DNA of 42,222 nucleotides from RUG11783 sp964599695 (GTDB lineage Bacteria > Bacillota > Clostridia > Oscillospirales > Ruminococcaceae): assembly GCA_964599695.1 (NCBI GenBank), contig CAZRGP010000021.1, positions 1 through 42,222 on the forward strand, written 5' to 3'. The notes below the pieces were generated by a model. That model saw nothing but the letters and a program-made list of their open reading frames with translations. It did no database searches and was not told the DNA's origin. Each line of letters starts with the position of its first letter. Positions within the stretch are counted from its first letter, which is position 1. The position numbers and the translations under genes were made by a program. Below, in pieces: positions 7,107 to 15,570 of the stretch.

Positions 7107-9281
7107 ATGAGATATATCACCTCCATCCATGACAACTGGACCTTCTTCAAAAAGGAAGGGGAACCCGGAGTTCCGGTCACCCTTCCCCACACCTGGAACG
7201 CCGAGGACGGCCAGGACGGCGGCAACGACTACTACCGCGGTCGCTGCCTCTACGCCCGCACCATCCGCAGATCCGAATTTCCCGGAGACCGTCAGTATCT
7301 GGAGATCGGCGCCGCCAGCCAGACGGCGGATGTATACCTGGACGGAAAGCTCCTCGCGAGACACGAGGGCGGCTATTCCCTCTTCCGCGCTGACCTCACC
7401 GGTCTTCTCACCGACGAGAGCCTGCTTGAGATCTACGTGGACAACAGTGACAGCAAAACGGTCTACCCCCAGAAGGCGGACTTCACCTTCTACGGCGGAC
7501 TGTACCGGAGCGTGAAGGTGATCTCGGTGCCGGAAGAGCACTTCGAACTTATAAAGGACGGTACGCCGGGCATCAAGGTGACCCCCTGTGTGGATCTTGA
7601 GTCCCGTACCGCTTCTGTGAAGGTGGAATCCTGGCAGAACGCCGGTGCCGTCACCTATACCCTGGAGGGACAGACCCTCACCGCGCAGTCCGAAAACGGA
7701 CACGCCGAGGCGACATTCACTCTCTCCCCCGTACACCTCTGGAACGGCACCGAGGATCCCTTCCTCTACACCGTCACCGCCTCCCTTGAGAGCGGAGATG
7801 CGGTGAGCGCCCGCTTCGGATGCCGCGTCTTCCATACCGATCCGCAGAAGGGATTCTTCCTCAACGGGAAGAGCTATCCCCTGAGGGGCGTCAGCAAGCA
7901 TCAGGACCGCAAGGGAAACGGCGTCGCCGTAACCCCCGAGGCTCTCAAAGAGGACATGGCCATCGTCCGTGAGCTTGGCGCCAATACGCTGCGCCTCGCC
8001 CACTATCAGCATCCCCAGGAGTTCTATGATCTCTGCGATGAGAACGGCATCGTGGTCTGGGCCGAGATCCCCTACATCACCATGCACATGCAGGGCGGCA
8101 GGGACAACACCCTCTCCCAGATGAGGGAACTCATCACCCAGTGCTACAACCACCCCTCCATCGCTGTGTGGGGCCTCTCCAACGAGATCACCGCAGCAAG
8201 CGCCGTGAACGAGGACCTGCTGGAAAACCACCGTCTTCTCAACGATCTGTGCCACCGCATGGATCCCACAAGACATACCGTCATGGCGGACGTCTTCATG
8301 CTGGAGACCGACAGCCCCATCCTGGAGATCCCGGACTGGAACAGTTACAACCTCTACTTCGGCTGGTACCTCGGCGAGATGAATCAGACCGACGAGTTCT
8401 TTGATGAATACCACGCGAAATTCCCGGACCATGTCATCGGGTTCTCGGAGTACGGCGCCGACGCCAACCCCTCCCTCCATTCCTCCAATCCGGAGAAAGG
8501 GGACTACACCGAAGAGTATCAGGCCCTCTACCACGAGCACATGCTGCGCATGATCGAAGAGCGCCCCTACCTCTGGGCGACCCATGTGTGGAACCTCTTT
8601 GACTTCGCTGCGGACGGCAGGGACGAGGGAGGAAAGCACGGGGAGAACCAGAAGGGCCTCGTCTCCTTCGACCGCAAGCTGAAGAAGGACGCCTTCTATC
8701 TGTACAAGGCAGCCTGGAACAAGGCGGATCCCTTCGTTCACCTCTGCGGCTCCCGGTACGTAAACCGCGCCGAAGAGGAGACCGAGGTCAAGGTCTACTC
8801 CAACTGCGGCAAGGTGGAACTGTGGGTGGATGGCAGACTCCTCGATAAGAAGGAAGGAAACAGAATCTTCCGCTTCCGCGTTCCCCTCACCGGAGAGCAC
8901 GTGATCCGCGCCGTGAGCGGGGATGTATCGGATGAGATCCGTGTCCGCAGAGTCAGCGAACCCGATCCCTCCTACCGTCTGAACCGCACTGCGCCGGTCA
9001 CCAACTGGTTCGACGAGCAGCCGGATCCTGCCTTTTTCTCGGTTCAGGACACCTACGGGGAGATTCTCGCCGACCCGAAAGCCGCTGCCATCATCGGTCA
9101 GATCATGGCGAAAGCTTCCGCGGAAAGGGGCGACGTGGCGGAAGCCGTAAAGGACAACCCCGCCCTGATCCGCATGATGTCCCGCATGACCATGCTCAGC
9201 CTTCTCAAACAGGGAGGTGCAGGAGAAGAGGACATCAAGCAGCTCAACCGGATCCTTCAGACCATCCCGAAGAATCAATGA
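7107..9281 (+). CDS. Glycoside hydrolase family 2 (beta-galactosidase/glucuronidase-like)
   Basis: Retaining glycosidase of 724 residues without signal peptide. Domains in order: jelly-roll sugar-binding (about 5-140), Ig-like (145-245), TIM barrel (245-540), then a beta domain and a helical tail of about 60 residues that is not part of the minimal GH2 fold. The acid/base Glu360 lies in Leu-Ser-Asn-Glu and the nucleophile Glu448 in Phe-Ser-Glu-Tyr-Gly. 'GVSKHQD' near residue 261 matches the GH2 barrel entry motif. Exact specificity (galactoside, glucuronide or other) cannot be told. AAAGGAG precedes the ATG. It is first in an operon with an SGNH esterase and an isomerase-like protein, and divergent from the AraC gene. 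Confidence 0.9.
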   Translation: MRYITSIHDNWTFFKKEGEPGVPVTLPHTWNAEDGQDGGNDYYRGRCLYARTIRRSEFPGDRQYLEIGAASQTADVYLDGKLLARHEGGYSLFRADLTGLLTDESLLEIYVDNSDSKTVYPQKADFTFYGGLYRSVKVISVPEEHFELIKDGTPGIKVTPCVDLESRTASVKVESWQNAGAVTYTLEGQTLTAQSENGHAEATFTLSPVHLWNGTEDPFLYTVTASLESGDAVSARFGCRVFHTDPQKGFFLNGKSYPLRGVSKHQDRKGNGVAVTPEALKEDMAIVRELGANTLRLAHYQHPQEFYDLCDENGIVVWAEIPYITMHMQGGRDNTLSQMRELITQCYNHPSIAVWGLSNEITAASAVNEDLLENHRLLNDLCHRMDPTRHTVMADVFMLETDSPILEIPDWNSYNLYFGWYLGEMNQTDEFFDEYHAKFPDHVIGFSEYGADANPSLHSSNPEKGDYTEEYQALYHEHMLRMIEERPYLWATHVWNLFDFAADGRDEGGKHGENQKGLVSFDRKLKKDAFYLYKAAWNKADPFVHLCGSRYVNRAEEETEVKVYSNCGKVELWVDGRLLDKKEGNRIFRFRVPLTGEHVIRAVSGDVSDEIRVRRVSEPDPSYRLNRTAPVTNWFDEQPDPAFFSVQDTYGEILADPKAAAIIGQIMAKASAERGDVAEAVKDNPALIRMMSRMTMLSLLKQGGAGEEDIKQLNRILQTIPKNQ

Positions 9282-9359
9282 GAGACGAAACACTTATATG
9301 CTCCTGGCTCTCCTGTTAGAATAGATATACGGATTATAGAAACAAAGGAGACCGATCTT

Positions 9360-10169
9360 ATGGACAAGAAGAAAGTGGCGATCCTGGCAGGCGCTCTTGC
9401 GGGGACATGGACTCTCGCCTCCCTTGCCGCCCTCGGCATCGGCATGGAGAGAGGACCTCTCAAGTGCCTTCACAAGGTATATATGATGGCGAAACCCGGA
9501 AACAATACCAGGTACTGCCTCGACGGGACTGCCCAGATCGAGCACTCCCCTCTCGCGGGACTCCACGGAGCCTTCCTGGGATCCAGCGTGACCTACGGCG
9601 CCAAGTCCCTCCACGAGAGCTTCGCGGATTTTCTCTGCCGCAGGAACGGCATCTCCTATGTAAAGGAGGCCGTGAACGGCACCACCCTCTCCACCCGGCA
9701 CAAAAACAGCTACATCGAGAGGATGGAGAAGAACCTGTCCCCGGACGGGAAGTTCGACTTCTTCGTCTGTCAGCTGTCTACCAATGACGCCGCGAAAAAG
9801 GTGCCGCTGGGCGAGATCGCAAAGGGGAAGGACCGCGCCTCCTTCGACACCGAAACGGTTACCGGCGCCATCGAGTACATCCTTTCCTACGTGAAGGATA
9901 CCTGGGGATGCCCCGTGATCTTCTATACTGGGACCCGCTTCGACAGCCCAGCCTATGAGTCCATGGTGGAGAGGCTCCGGGAACTGAGAAACAAATGGGA
10001 CTTCGAGATCGTGGATCTCTGGGACCCGAAGGTGGCGGGAAATGTCACCGATAGTGAGTACTCCCTCTACATGGCGGACCCCGTACACCCAACGAGGGCG
10101 GGATACAAAGTCTGGTGGATGCCCGTCTTCGAAAAGAAACTGACCAAAATGTTTGGAGATATAAAATGA
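9360..10169 (+). CDS. Membrane-anchored SGNH/GDSL-type esterase
   Basis: A 269-residue hydrolase of the SGNH superfamily with an uncleaved N-terminal hydrophobic helix (about 7-27), so it probably acts outside the membrane. Block I is Gly-Ser-Ser-Val-Thr-Tyr-Gly with Ser76 as predicted nucleophile (Ser replaces the Asp of GDS). Block III is Ser-Thr-Asn-Asp with Asn142. Block V is Asp240-Pro-Val-His243. Likely removes acyl (acetyl) groups from a carbohydrate so that the GH2 or GH1 enzyme can use it. AAAGGAG lies ahead of the ATG, 78 bases after the GH2 gene. Its stop overlaps the next start as ATGA, which suggests translational coupling. Confidence 0.85.
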   Translation: MDKKKVAILAGALAGTWTLASLAALGIGMERGPLKCLHKVYMMAKPGNNTRYCLDGTAQIEHSPLAGLHGAFLGSSVTYGAKSLHESFADFLCRRNGISYVKEAVNGTTLSTRHKNSYIERMEKNLSPDGKFDFFVCQLSTNDAAKKVPLGEIAKGKDRASFDTETVTGAIEYILSYVKDTWGCPVIFYTGTRFDSPAYESMVERLRELRNKWDFEIVDLWDPKVAGNVTDSEYSLYMADPVHPTRAGYKVWWMPVFEKKLTKMFGDIK

Positions 10170-11020
10170 TACAGACTGCTGTACAGCAGATCATGCTGGG
10201 TTCCGTCACCGGCAGTGAGAAGGACGCCCATGCCACTCTGGAAGCCGTCCGCAGCGCGGGATACGGAGGCATTGAACTCAACCGCTTTATGATCCACCCC
10301 ACCTCCCTCATGGTCCGTCTGCTCACCAGGGCAGCCGGTATGCCCACGGGAAAAGGCGGCAACCTGGACTGGCCGTCCCTGATGAAGGAGCACGGCCTCA
10401 CCGTGCCCTCCCTCCACACCGACCTCGGAAGCCTCGAGAAGGAGATGCCGGAAGTCGTGAAGGACGCGAAGGCCTTCGGGACCTACAGGCTGGTCATCAC
10501 CGGGATGTACCGCTTCGATTACCGGGACACTGACACGGTGAAGGAACTGGCCCAGCGCCTGAACAGCGCCGGGAAGAAACTGCAGGAGGAAGGGATCTCC
10601 CTTCTCTATCACAACCACAACATCGAACTGCTGAGGACCTCATCCGGGAAAAGAGCTTTCGACATCCTGCTGGAGGAGACCGATCCCCGGTACCTGAACT
10701 TCGAGCTGGACACCTACTGGCTGGCAGACGCCGGCGCGGATCCTCTCGCGTGGATGATCCGGATGGGAAGCCGGATGAAGCTCTGGCACATCAATGACCG
10801 AGGAACGAAAGTGGAAAAGACTCCCATGACCCCTATCCTCAAGTCCGACTCCATGGAACTGGGATACGGCAATATGGACCTCGATCTTCTCGCGGATCAG
10901 GCAAAGAAGAACGGCGTACAGGCCATCATCCTGGAGAGCCACCGCAACTGGGCGGAAGGGTCTCCGGTAAAGAGCCTGCAGCTGTCCGCTCCTCTCCTTC
11001 TCCGTCTCGCGGAGCAATGA
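10166..11020 (+). CDS. Sugar phosphate isomerase/epimerase family protein (xylose isomerase-like TIM barrel)
   Basis: A 284-residue TIM-barrel protein of the IolE/IolI/AP-endonuclease-2 superfamily. Likely metal-site residues are in 'LLYHNHNIEL' (His149, His151, Glu154), 'ELDTYW' (Asp182), 'LWHINDRG' (His208, Asp211), 'MELGYGNMD' (Glu231) and 'IILESHRNW' (Glu257). Members isomerise, epimerise or dehydrate sugars and inositols, and a related group takes part in 3-keto-glycoside cleavage; which applies here is unknown. The ATG at 10166 overlaps the esterase stop by four bases. It is last in the GH2 operon, followed by a terminator. Confidence 0.85.
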   Translation: MIQTAVQQIMLGSVTGSEKDAHATLEAVRSAGYGGIELNRFMIHPTSLMVRLLTRAAGMPTGKGGNLDWPSLMKEHGLTVPSLHTDLGSLEKEMPEVVKDAKAFGTYRLVITGMYRFDYRDTDTVKELAQRLNSAGKKLQEEGISLLYHNHNIELLRTSSGKRAFDILLEETDPRYLNFELDTYWLADAGADPLAWMIRMGSRMKLWHINDRGTKVEKTPMTPILKSDSMELGYGNMDLDLLADQAKKNGVQAIILESHRNWAEGSPVKSLQLSAPLLLRLAEQ

Positions 11021-11036
11021 CCCTAAGAACATAAAT

Positions 11037-11062
11037 GGCAGGGAACTGAAAAGCTTCCTGCC
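11037..11062. terminator. Intrinsic terminator between isomerase-like gene and NTF2 gene
   Basis: GGCAGG-GAA pairs with TTC-CTGCC, and GTTTCTTT follows on the plus strand. The convergent NTF2-like gene ends 29 bases further on, so it may serve both. Confidence 0.65.
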
Positions 11063-11090
11063 GTTTCTTTGTACATATTATATTTCGGAC

Positions 11091-11459
11091 TCAGTATGTT
11101 CCCGCAACGCTCCGGGTGATCTTCCATCCGTCTTCCGTCTTTTTCACACAGCACTTCTGCTGGAGATGCCAATAGGACTTTGATCCTCCGAATACTGCAG
11201 CCTGAACATAGGACTGTCCGGTGAGCACAGCTTCGTCTCCCCTGATCTCGGCGGACATGTTCTCGTGAACGGCTGAATAATAGTTCAGCGTCCCGTCCAT
11301 CACGCAGCGTATGAATTCGTCCTTCTGCTGACGCATCCCGGTCATGTGGATCAGGACAAAACCGTCATCCAGTACACGCCCTAGTCCCTCCCGGTCTTTC
11401 CGGATCATGGCATCGTACATGTCGGTATATGCCTTCCGGATGAGCTCCGTATCCGTCAT
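11091..11459 (-). CDS. NTF2-like (SnoaL/DUF4440-type) small protein
   Basis: A 122-residue cytoplasmic protein with the cone-shaped NTF2-like fold pattern. It begins with two helices ending in 'MYDAMIRKDREGLGRVLDDGF', with the strands 'VLTGQSYVQAAVFG' and 'WHLQQKCCVKKTEDGWKITRS' near the end. Family members are small-molecule binding proteins or isomerases; the ligand is not deducible. It starts ten bases after the stop of the lipoprotein flavodoxin and has GAGGGA ahead of the ATG, so it is the third gene of the flavodoxin operon. That makes a redox- or stress-linked role plausible. Expression is probably controlled by the divergent LysR protein. Confidence 0.8.
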   Translation of the reverse strand: MTDTELIRKAYTDMYDAMIRKDREGLGRVLDDGFVLIHMTGMRQQKDEFIRCVMDGTLNYYSAVHENMSAEIRGDEAVLTGQSYVQAAVFGGSKSYWHLQQKCCVKKTEDGWKITRSVAGTY

Positions 11460-11469
11460 CGCTTGTCCC

Positions 11470-12171
11470 TCATACGCCCAGTCTGCTGAGCCAGTCGCTC
11501 ACTTTTCCGCGCACAGCCTCCGGGTCATTCTGAGCCTCACCGCCCCGGATCGCAAGGCCTTCCGCCACTTCCGCGTTCGGGACCGCCTCAGCCAGTTTCA
11601 CGTCAAACCCCGACAGGCCGCTTCCCTCATGGGTACTGAAAGGGATCAGGGTCTTCCCGGAAAAGTCATTGTTTTCGAAGACGGTATATATGATCATCGG
11701 CCAGTCACCCCACCAGACGGGAGCACCGATGAAGACAGTTTCATATTGACTGAGGTCCGGGAGCTCTCCCTTATATGCCGGTCGCTCTCCCTTGTTCTTT
11801 TCCTCTTTTGCCACATCGGTCAGCTCGTTATAGGTCATCGGGTATTCTTTCTCCGGAAGGACCTCAAAGAGATCCGCCCCTGTCTGGGCGGCGATCTCCT
11901 CCGCAACGATGGCGGTGTTGCCCTTCTCGATGACGCCTACCGTGTACTGTTCACCTGTACGGGAGAAGTAAAGTACCAGGATCCTTTTACCCTCTGCTGT
12001 CCGTGCTTCTTCCGTGTTATCCGGAGAGACCGCTTCCGCTGCCGGGTCTTCTTTAGCCGTCTCTTCCGCCGCAGGAGCCTCTGTCTGAGAGGCTCCGCAC
12101 CCCGTTATGCTCAGGACCAGCGCCAGCACGAGGAGACAAACTGCCGCGATCCTTCTTAACCTATTTCTCAT
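11470..12171 (-). CDS. Lipoprotein flavodoxin
   Basis: A 233-residue protein starting at 12171. A basic N-terminus and hydrophobic stretch end in a lipobox (Ser-Ile-Thr-Gly-Cys). An Ala/Glu-rich linker of about 40 residues follows, then a flavodoxin domain with the phosphate loop 'LYFSRTGEQYTVGV', the 'GAPVWWGDWP' FMN-stacking loop, and 'THEGSGLSGF' as the third loop. The flavodoxin would therefore be tethered on the outer face of the membrane, which is unusual because flavodoxins normally serve in the cytosol. Its ATG overlaps the TGA of the cytoplasmic flavodoxin (ATGA), so the two are translated together. It probably passes electrons or reduces quinones or disulfides at the membrane; the partner is unknown. 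Confidence 0.85.
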   Translation of the reverse strand: MRNRLRRIAAVCLLVLALVLSITGCGASQTEAPAAEETAKEDPAAEAVSPDNTEEARTAEGKRILVLYFSRTGEQYTVGVIEKGNTAIVAEEIAAQTGADLFEVLPEKEYPMTYNELTDVAKEEKNKGERPAYKGELPDLSQYETVFIGAPVWWGDWPMIIYTVFENNDFSGKTLIPFSTHEGSGLSGFDVKLAEAVPNAEVAEGLAIRGGEAQNDPEAVRGKVSDWLSRLGV

Positions 12172-12686
12172 TTCAAATTCTCTTTTGCCCATTTCTGAAC
12201 CGTCGCACCGGAATTCTTCGCGTCCGCTCCGTGGATCGCCAGTCCGGATCCGATCTCGGCTCCCCTGCAGGACTTTTTCAGGGATGACACGGAACTGCCC
12301 AGTCCGCTTCCCTCATGAGTCATGACCGGAAACACCTTCTTGCCGGTGAAATCCAGCCTCTCCAGCTGAGTGAACACTCCGCAGGGATACGTTCCCCACC
12401 AGCAAGGTCCCGCTACTACGATATTGTCGTACTGCGCGACCGAATCGAGATACCTCTTCAGCTCCGGTCTCCCGTTGCTGCGAAGTTCCGCCTTCGCTTC
12501 GTCGGTACAGGTCATATAGTCCTTGCTGTACTCATGCACGGTTTCCACTTCGAACAGATCCGCTCCAACAGCTTCTGCAATGTATTCCGCCACGATCTCG
12601 GTGTTTCCCTTCGTCAGTTCACGGATGCTTCCATTGACATAGTTCTGCCCTTTTCTTGAATAATATATAATCAGATTCTTTGCCAT
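12168..12686 (-). CDS. Flavodoxin (cytoplasmic)
   Basis: A 172-residue flavodoxin with 'IIYYSRKGQNYVNGSI' as phosphate loop, 'GPCWWGTYP' as FMN loop and 'THEGSGLGSS' as third loop. It is a one-electron carrier or NAD(P)H-linked small-molecule reductase using FMN. It is clearly a paralogue of the next gene, which adds a lipoprotein signal. It is first in the three-gene operon, with GGAAGGGG ahead of the ATG at 12686. It is divergent from a LysR gene, a very common pairing in Clostridia where the LysR protein controls flavodoxin genes. Confidence 0.88.
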   Translation of the reverse strand: MAKNLIIYYSRKGQNYVNGSIRELTKGNTEIVAEYIAEAVGADLFEVETVHEYSKDYMTCTDEAKAELRSNGRPELKRYLDSVAQYDNIVVAGPCWWGTYPCGVFTQLERLDFTGKKVFPVMTHEGSGLGSSVSSLKKSCRGAEIGSGLAIHGADAKNSGATVQKWAKENLK

Positions 12687-12767
12687 GGTCCTGATCCCCT
12701 TCCTTTTGTTTTCGGTTTCGTCTTTCTGTATACATTTTAGATGAGCAACGCTAATGTATCAATTTGG

Positions 12768-12823
12768 ATTATAGCCCATATTAATAAGTAGTACTTATCA
12801 ATATGTGGGCGTTCTGGTATAAT
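12768..12823. promoter_or_regulatory. Divergent promoters with LysR-type dyad
   Basis: The dyad ATAAGTA-G-TACTTAT is exact at 12784-12798 and is flanked by a longer, imperfect repeat (CCCATATT at 12775 and AATATGTGGG at 12801). On the plus strand TTATCA (12795-12800) and TATAAT (12818-12823) with a 17-base spacer form the lysR promoter, so the dyad covers its -35. On the minus strand TATAAT (12773-12768) is the flavodoxin -10. The layout fits LysR autorepression plus flavodoxin activation. Confidence 0.65.
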
Positions 12824-12848
12824 GTGACCTGAACAGGAGGGAAGAATC

Positions 12849-13733
12849 ATGCTTCTTCGTCAGATCGAGTACTATCTCGCCGTCATTAATACCGGCAGTT
12901 TCTCCGAAGCTGCCGAGGTGTGCCACATCTCTCAGTCCGCTGTCTCACAGCAGATCAAGGCGCTCGAGGAGGAACTGGGAGTGGAGCTGCTTCGCCGCCA
13001 CAACAGGACATTCTCCATGACGCCGGCGGGCGAGCTCTTCTACCGAAAGGCAACGGTCCTGCGTTCCGACCTGGAACAGCTGAAGCGGGACGTGAAGCGC
13101 ACTTCCGCAAGCCAGGCAAGGAAACTGCGCATCGGATACCTGCGCTGTTATGGGGGAACGGAATTTCAGGATGCCATGGCATTGTTTGCGGAGCAACATC
13201 CTGACGTGGAGCTGGAAGTCCTCAGCGGGAACCACGAAGATCTGTATAACGCCCTCCGTAGAGAAGATGTGGATCTGGTCCTCAATGACCAGAGACGTGC
13301 CTTCTCAGACGACTACGTCAACTACGAACTGGTTAAGAGCCGCTGCTATGTAGAAATGGCGTCCCGCCTTCCTCTCGCGAAACTCTCCCGACTTGATGTC
13401 TCGGATCTCAAAAATACACCTTGTATCCTCGTGACGGGGAGGGAACAGCGGGAGATTGAATCCTCCTACTTCCGGGATATCGTTGGTTTCACCGGTCCGC
13501 ATCTGTACACAGAGACCCTTCCGGAAGCCAGGATCCTTGTCGCTTCCGGAAAAGGATTTCTCCCTGTGGAAGGTATCCGGGAGGACACCTATTTTGACAC
13601 TGCCATCTCAAGGATCCCCCTGTATAAGAACAGAAGGCCGCTTTTCCGAAACTACTGCGCGTTCTGGAAAAATGAGAACATGGATCCCCTGATCCGGGAA
13701 TTCGCGGATCTCCTGAAGACCCGGTTCATCTGA
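12849..13733 (+). CDS. LysR-family transcriptional regulator
   Basis: A 294-residue regulator. The N-terminal winged helix-turn-helix (1-60) has 'GSFSEAAEVCHISQSAVSQQIKALEEELG'-type spacing, typical of LysR; a linker helix and a periplasmic-binding-like effector domain (about 92-290) follow. AGGAGG precedes the ATG. It is divergent from the flavodoxin operon with a shared dyad between them, so it most likely senses a redox-active or electrophilic compound and controls flavodoxin expression. The effector is not known. The gene ends ahead of a bidirectional terminator. Confidence 0.9.
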   Translation: MLLRQIEYYLAVINTGSFSEAAEVCHISQSAVSQQIKALEEELGVELLRRHNRTFSMTPAGELFYRKATVLRSDLEQLKRDVKRTSASQARKLRIGYLRCYGGTEFQDAMALFAEQHPDVELEVLSGNHEDLYNALRREDVDLVLNDQRRAFSDDYVNYELVKSRCYVEMASRLPLAKLSRLDVSDLKNTPCILVTGREQREIESSYFRDIVGFTGPHLYTETLPEARILVASGKGFLPVEGIREDTYFDTAISRIPLYKNRRPLFRNYCAFWKNENMDPLIREFADLLKTRFI

Positions 13734-13828
13734 GGGAACAGGCAGAAAACTCTGTACCATCAATCATGTTTTTTCTCTCCCAATCCTCTTTAACAAATCA
13801 AATCTGTAACACTATTAAACAAAAAAAG

Positions 13829-13850
13829 CAGGAAGCCGAAAAGCTTCCTG
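13829..13850. terminator. Bidirectional intrinsic terminator (lysR / ATPase)
   Basis: CAGGAAGC (13829-13836) pairs with GCTTCCTG (13843-13850). T runs flank it in both directions: ATTTTTG after it on plus, and seven T on minus. Confidence 0.8.
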
Positions 13851-13954
13851 TCATTTTTGTATTATACAGATCAGGCGAAGAAAACTCACAAATGAATTGG
13901 CGTGCTTATTGACTCTCTGACCTGGATCGTTCCTGTCTGCTCAAGCCAATATGG

Positions 13955-15322
13955 TCACAGGTACAGATCTTCCCCATCAAAATATCTGTAATCCGGGTCT
14001 TTTTCTTCGAATCCATTTGCCGCGATAAAGCCTAACCGATCCACTTTCAGCGCCTTTATGCCTCTTATCTGCTCCACCTCGTGGCATACTTCGGAAACTG
14101 TCATCGGCCTGCTAAAGTACTTGACTTCAAAAATGCTATAGTCTTCACCAAATGCGAGAGCGACGTCGAACTCTCCGTTTTTACGTGCCACCGGATCGTC
14201 GTAATAATATGTACCGATATTCGTGATTCCCGGAAGTTCCCCGCCGCGGGCAAGCAGTGCGAAAAAAACACGGCACTGCTCTTCGAATCTTCTTGGAACA
14301 AAATCCTTCATTAGTGTAGGAGCAACGAACTGTCTGTAAAACGCTTCCTCGCCGATCATCTGCAATGAACTTCTGTTGGGATATACATACGCATAATAGA
14401 ACCGCATCAGATTGTCGGTGATCTCATAGTACTTCTTTTTCGTGTCATTGTGTTTGTTGATCGGAGCATTCCAGCGCACCAGTTCCAAAGCTGTCAAAGA
14501 TTTTAACTGCTTGGCGAGATTGCCTGTGCTGTTCATGTTCAGTTTGCTTTCCAGCTCTGAATATTTTTTCTTTCCGTTCCCGAGTACCGACAGGATCCTC
14601 TCGGCATTCACGCTGCCACTATAGTCAGAGAGGAGAAGATTCGAAGCATATAAATGAACTGGGTTGCTTTCCGTCAGAATCGTACGGATTATATTTTGTT
14701 CCAGTGTCTCTTCATTCCTCAGTTGCTGGAGGACAAACGGAGACCCTCCAAACACACTATAGAACGCGATTTTTTCATACGGCGTTTTCGAAGGATAAAA
14801 AGCAGCGGCCTCGCGATAGTTCAGTTCCTGCAGGTGAATGACAAGACCAAACCTGCCGTAGAGGGCGTTTCTCTCCTCCAAAAGATCCTTCATCACACTG
14901 ATCTGGGAACCTGAGAGGATCAGACTGATATTTCCAAGCCGCGTGTCGATAATCGTCTGAAAAGCCGAATCAAGTACTTCAGTTTCTGTAAAAGATGATA
15001 AATAGGGATACTCGTCAATGATCACTACAAAATCACGAGAAAGAGTATTCAAATAGGCGAAAACATCCTGAAAAGTCTCAAAAGATATGGAAAAAGTAAG
15101 AACACCTTCATTGCGCAGGATTCCTGCAAAAGAATCCACGTTTTCCTTTATCGTTCCTTTTGTGCACTCATAGTATATGACCGTTTTTTCTGTATCTTTC
15201 ACGGCTTCCTTGATCAGCCGTGTCTTTCCTACTCTCCGCTTTCCATATATAAGAGAGGCATAGTTGCTTTTCCCGATAGCCTCGTGAAGCAGAGACAGTT
15301 CTTTTTCTCTCGCAACAAACAT
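13955..15322 (-). CDS. Archaeal-type AAA ATPase with PD-(D/E)XK-like C-terminal (DUF234-type) domain
   Basis: A 455-residue cytoplasmic ATPase of the group 'ATPase domain predominantly from Archaea'. Walker A is 'GKRRVGKT' (27-34), Walker B 'IIDEYPYL' (101-108), and a sensor-like 'LILSGSQISVM' follows. A winged-helix segment (about 235-290) leads to a C-terminal domain where Asp386, Glu399 and Lys401 ('GEFDVALAF...FEVKYF') form a restriction-endonuclease-like PD-(D/E)XK pattern. ATG at 15322 has AAGGAA seven bases ahead; an upstream ATG at 15337 lacks a site. Cellular function of this widespread family is poorly understood. No toxin or antitoxin partner is adjacent. A strong promoter lies at 15374-15402. 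Base composition is more AT-rich than the neighbours, consistent with transfer. Confidence 0.85.
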   Translation of the reverse strand: MFVAREKELSLLHEAIGKSNYASLIYGKRRVGKTRLIKEAVKDTEKTVIYYECTKGTIKENVDSFAGILRNEGVLTFSISFETFQDVFAYLNTLSRDFVVIIDEYPYLSSFTETEVLDSAFQTIIDTRLGNISLILSGSQISVMKDLLEERNALYGRFGLVIHLQELNYREAAAFYPSKTPYEKIAFYSVFGGSPFVLQQLRNEETLEQNIIRTILTESNPVHLYASNLLLSDYSGSVNAERILSVLGNGKKKYSELESKLNMNSTGNLAKQLKSLTALELVRWNAPINKHNDTKKKYYEITDNLMRFYYAYVYPNRSSLQMIGEEAFYRQFVAPTLMKDFVPRRFEEQCRVFFALLARGGELPGITNIGTYYYDDPVARKNGEFDVALAFGEDYSIFEVKYFSRPMTVSEVCHEVEQIRGIKALKVDRLGFIAANGFEEKDPDYRYFDGEDLYL

Positions 15323-15373
15323 GATTGCTTCCTTCATACTGAATTCTGTTTCAGTGAATTTATTCTCAGTATT

Positions 15374-15402
15374 ATAATAATCAACTCTTCCAGCTATGTC
15401 AA
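15374..15402 (-). promoter_or_regulatory. Sigma-A promoter of the ATPase gene
   Basis: On the minus strand TTGACA (15402-15397) is a full -35 consensus, separated by 17 bases from TATTAT (15379-15374). It lies about 50 bases ahead of the ATG at 15322. Confidence 0.65.
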
Positions 15403-15570
15403 GGAAATGGTACCGGGATATGGGATACGGATCTCGTCATCTCAGCGATCCAGCATACCTATCTGCGCAAAGTGTTTTGTAAAAATATTGGACATTTAGC
15501 TCAAGTTGTGTGAAGATAACCCAAAATCACGCTATCGATTTAAAAACACTAAAGAACAGGAGACAACTCC

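Noticed and set aside
7086..9293. Long open frame on the minus strand opposite the GH2 gene
   Set aside because: It is exactly antisense to a gene with full GH2 motifs, has low-complexity Gly/Val/Glu composition, and has no ribosome site. It reflects the GC-rich codon usage of the real gene.
11037..13850. Similar terminator hairpins at 11037 and 13829 (both with GAAAAGCTTCCTG) as a repeat family
   Set aside because: The shared part is only the short loop and one arm. Such similarity is common among intrinsic terminators and the outer stems differ.
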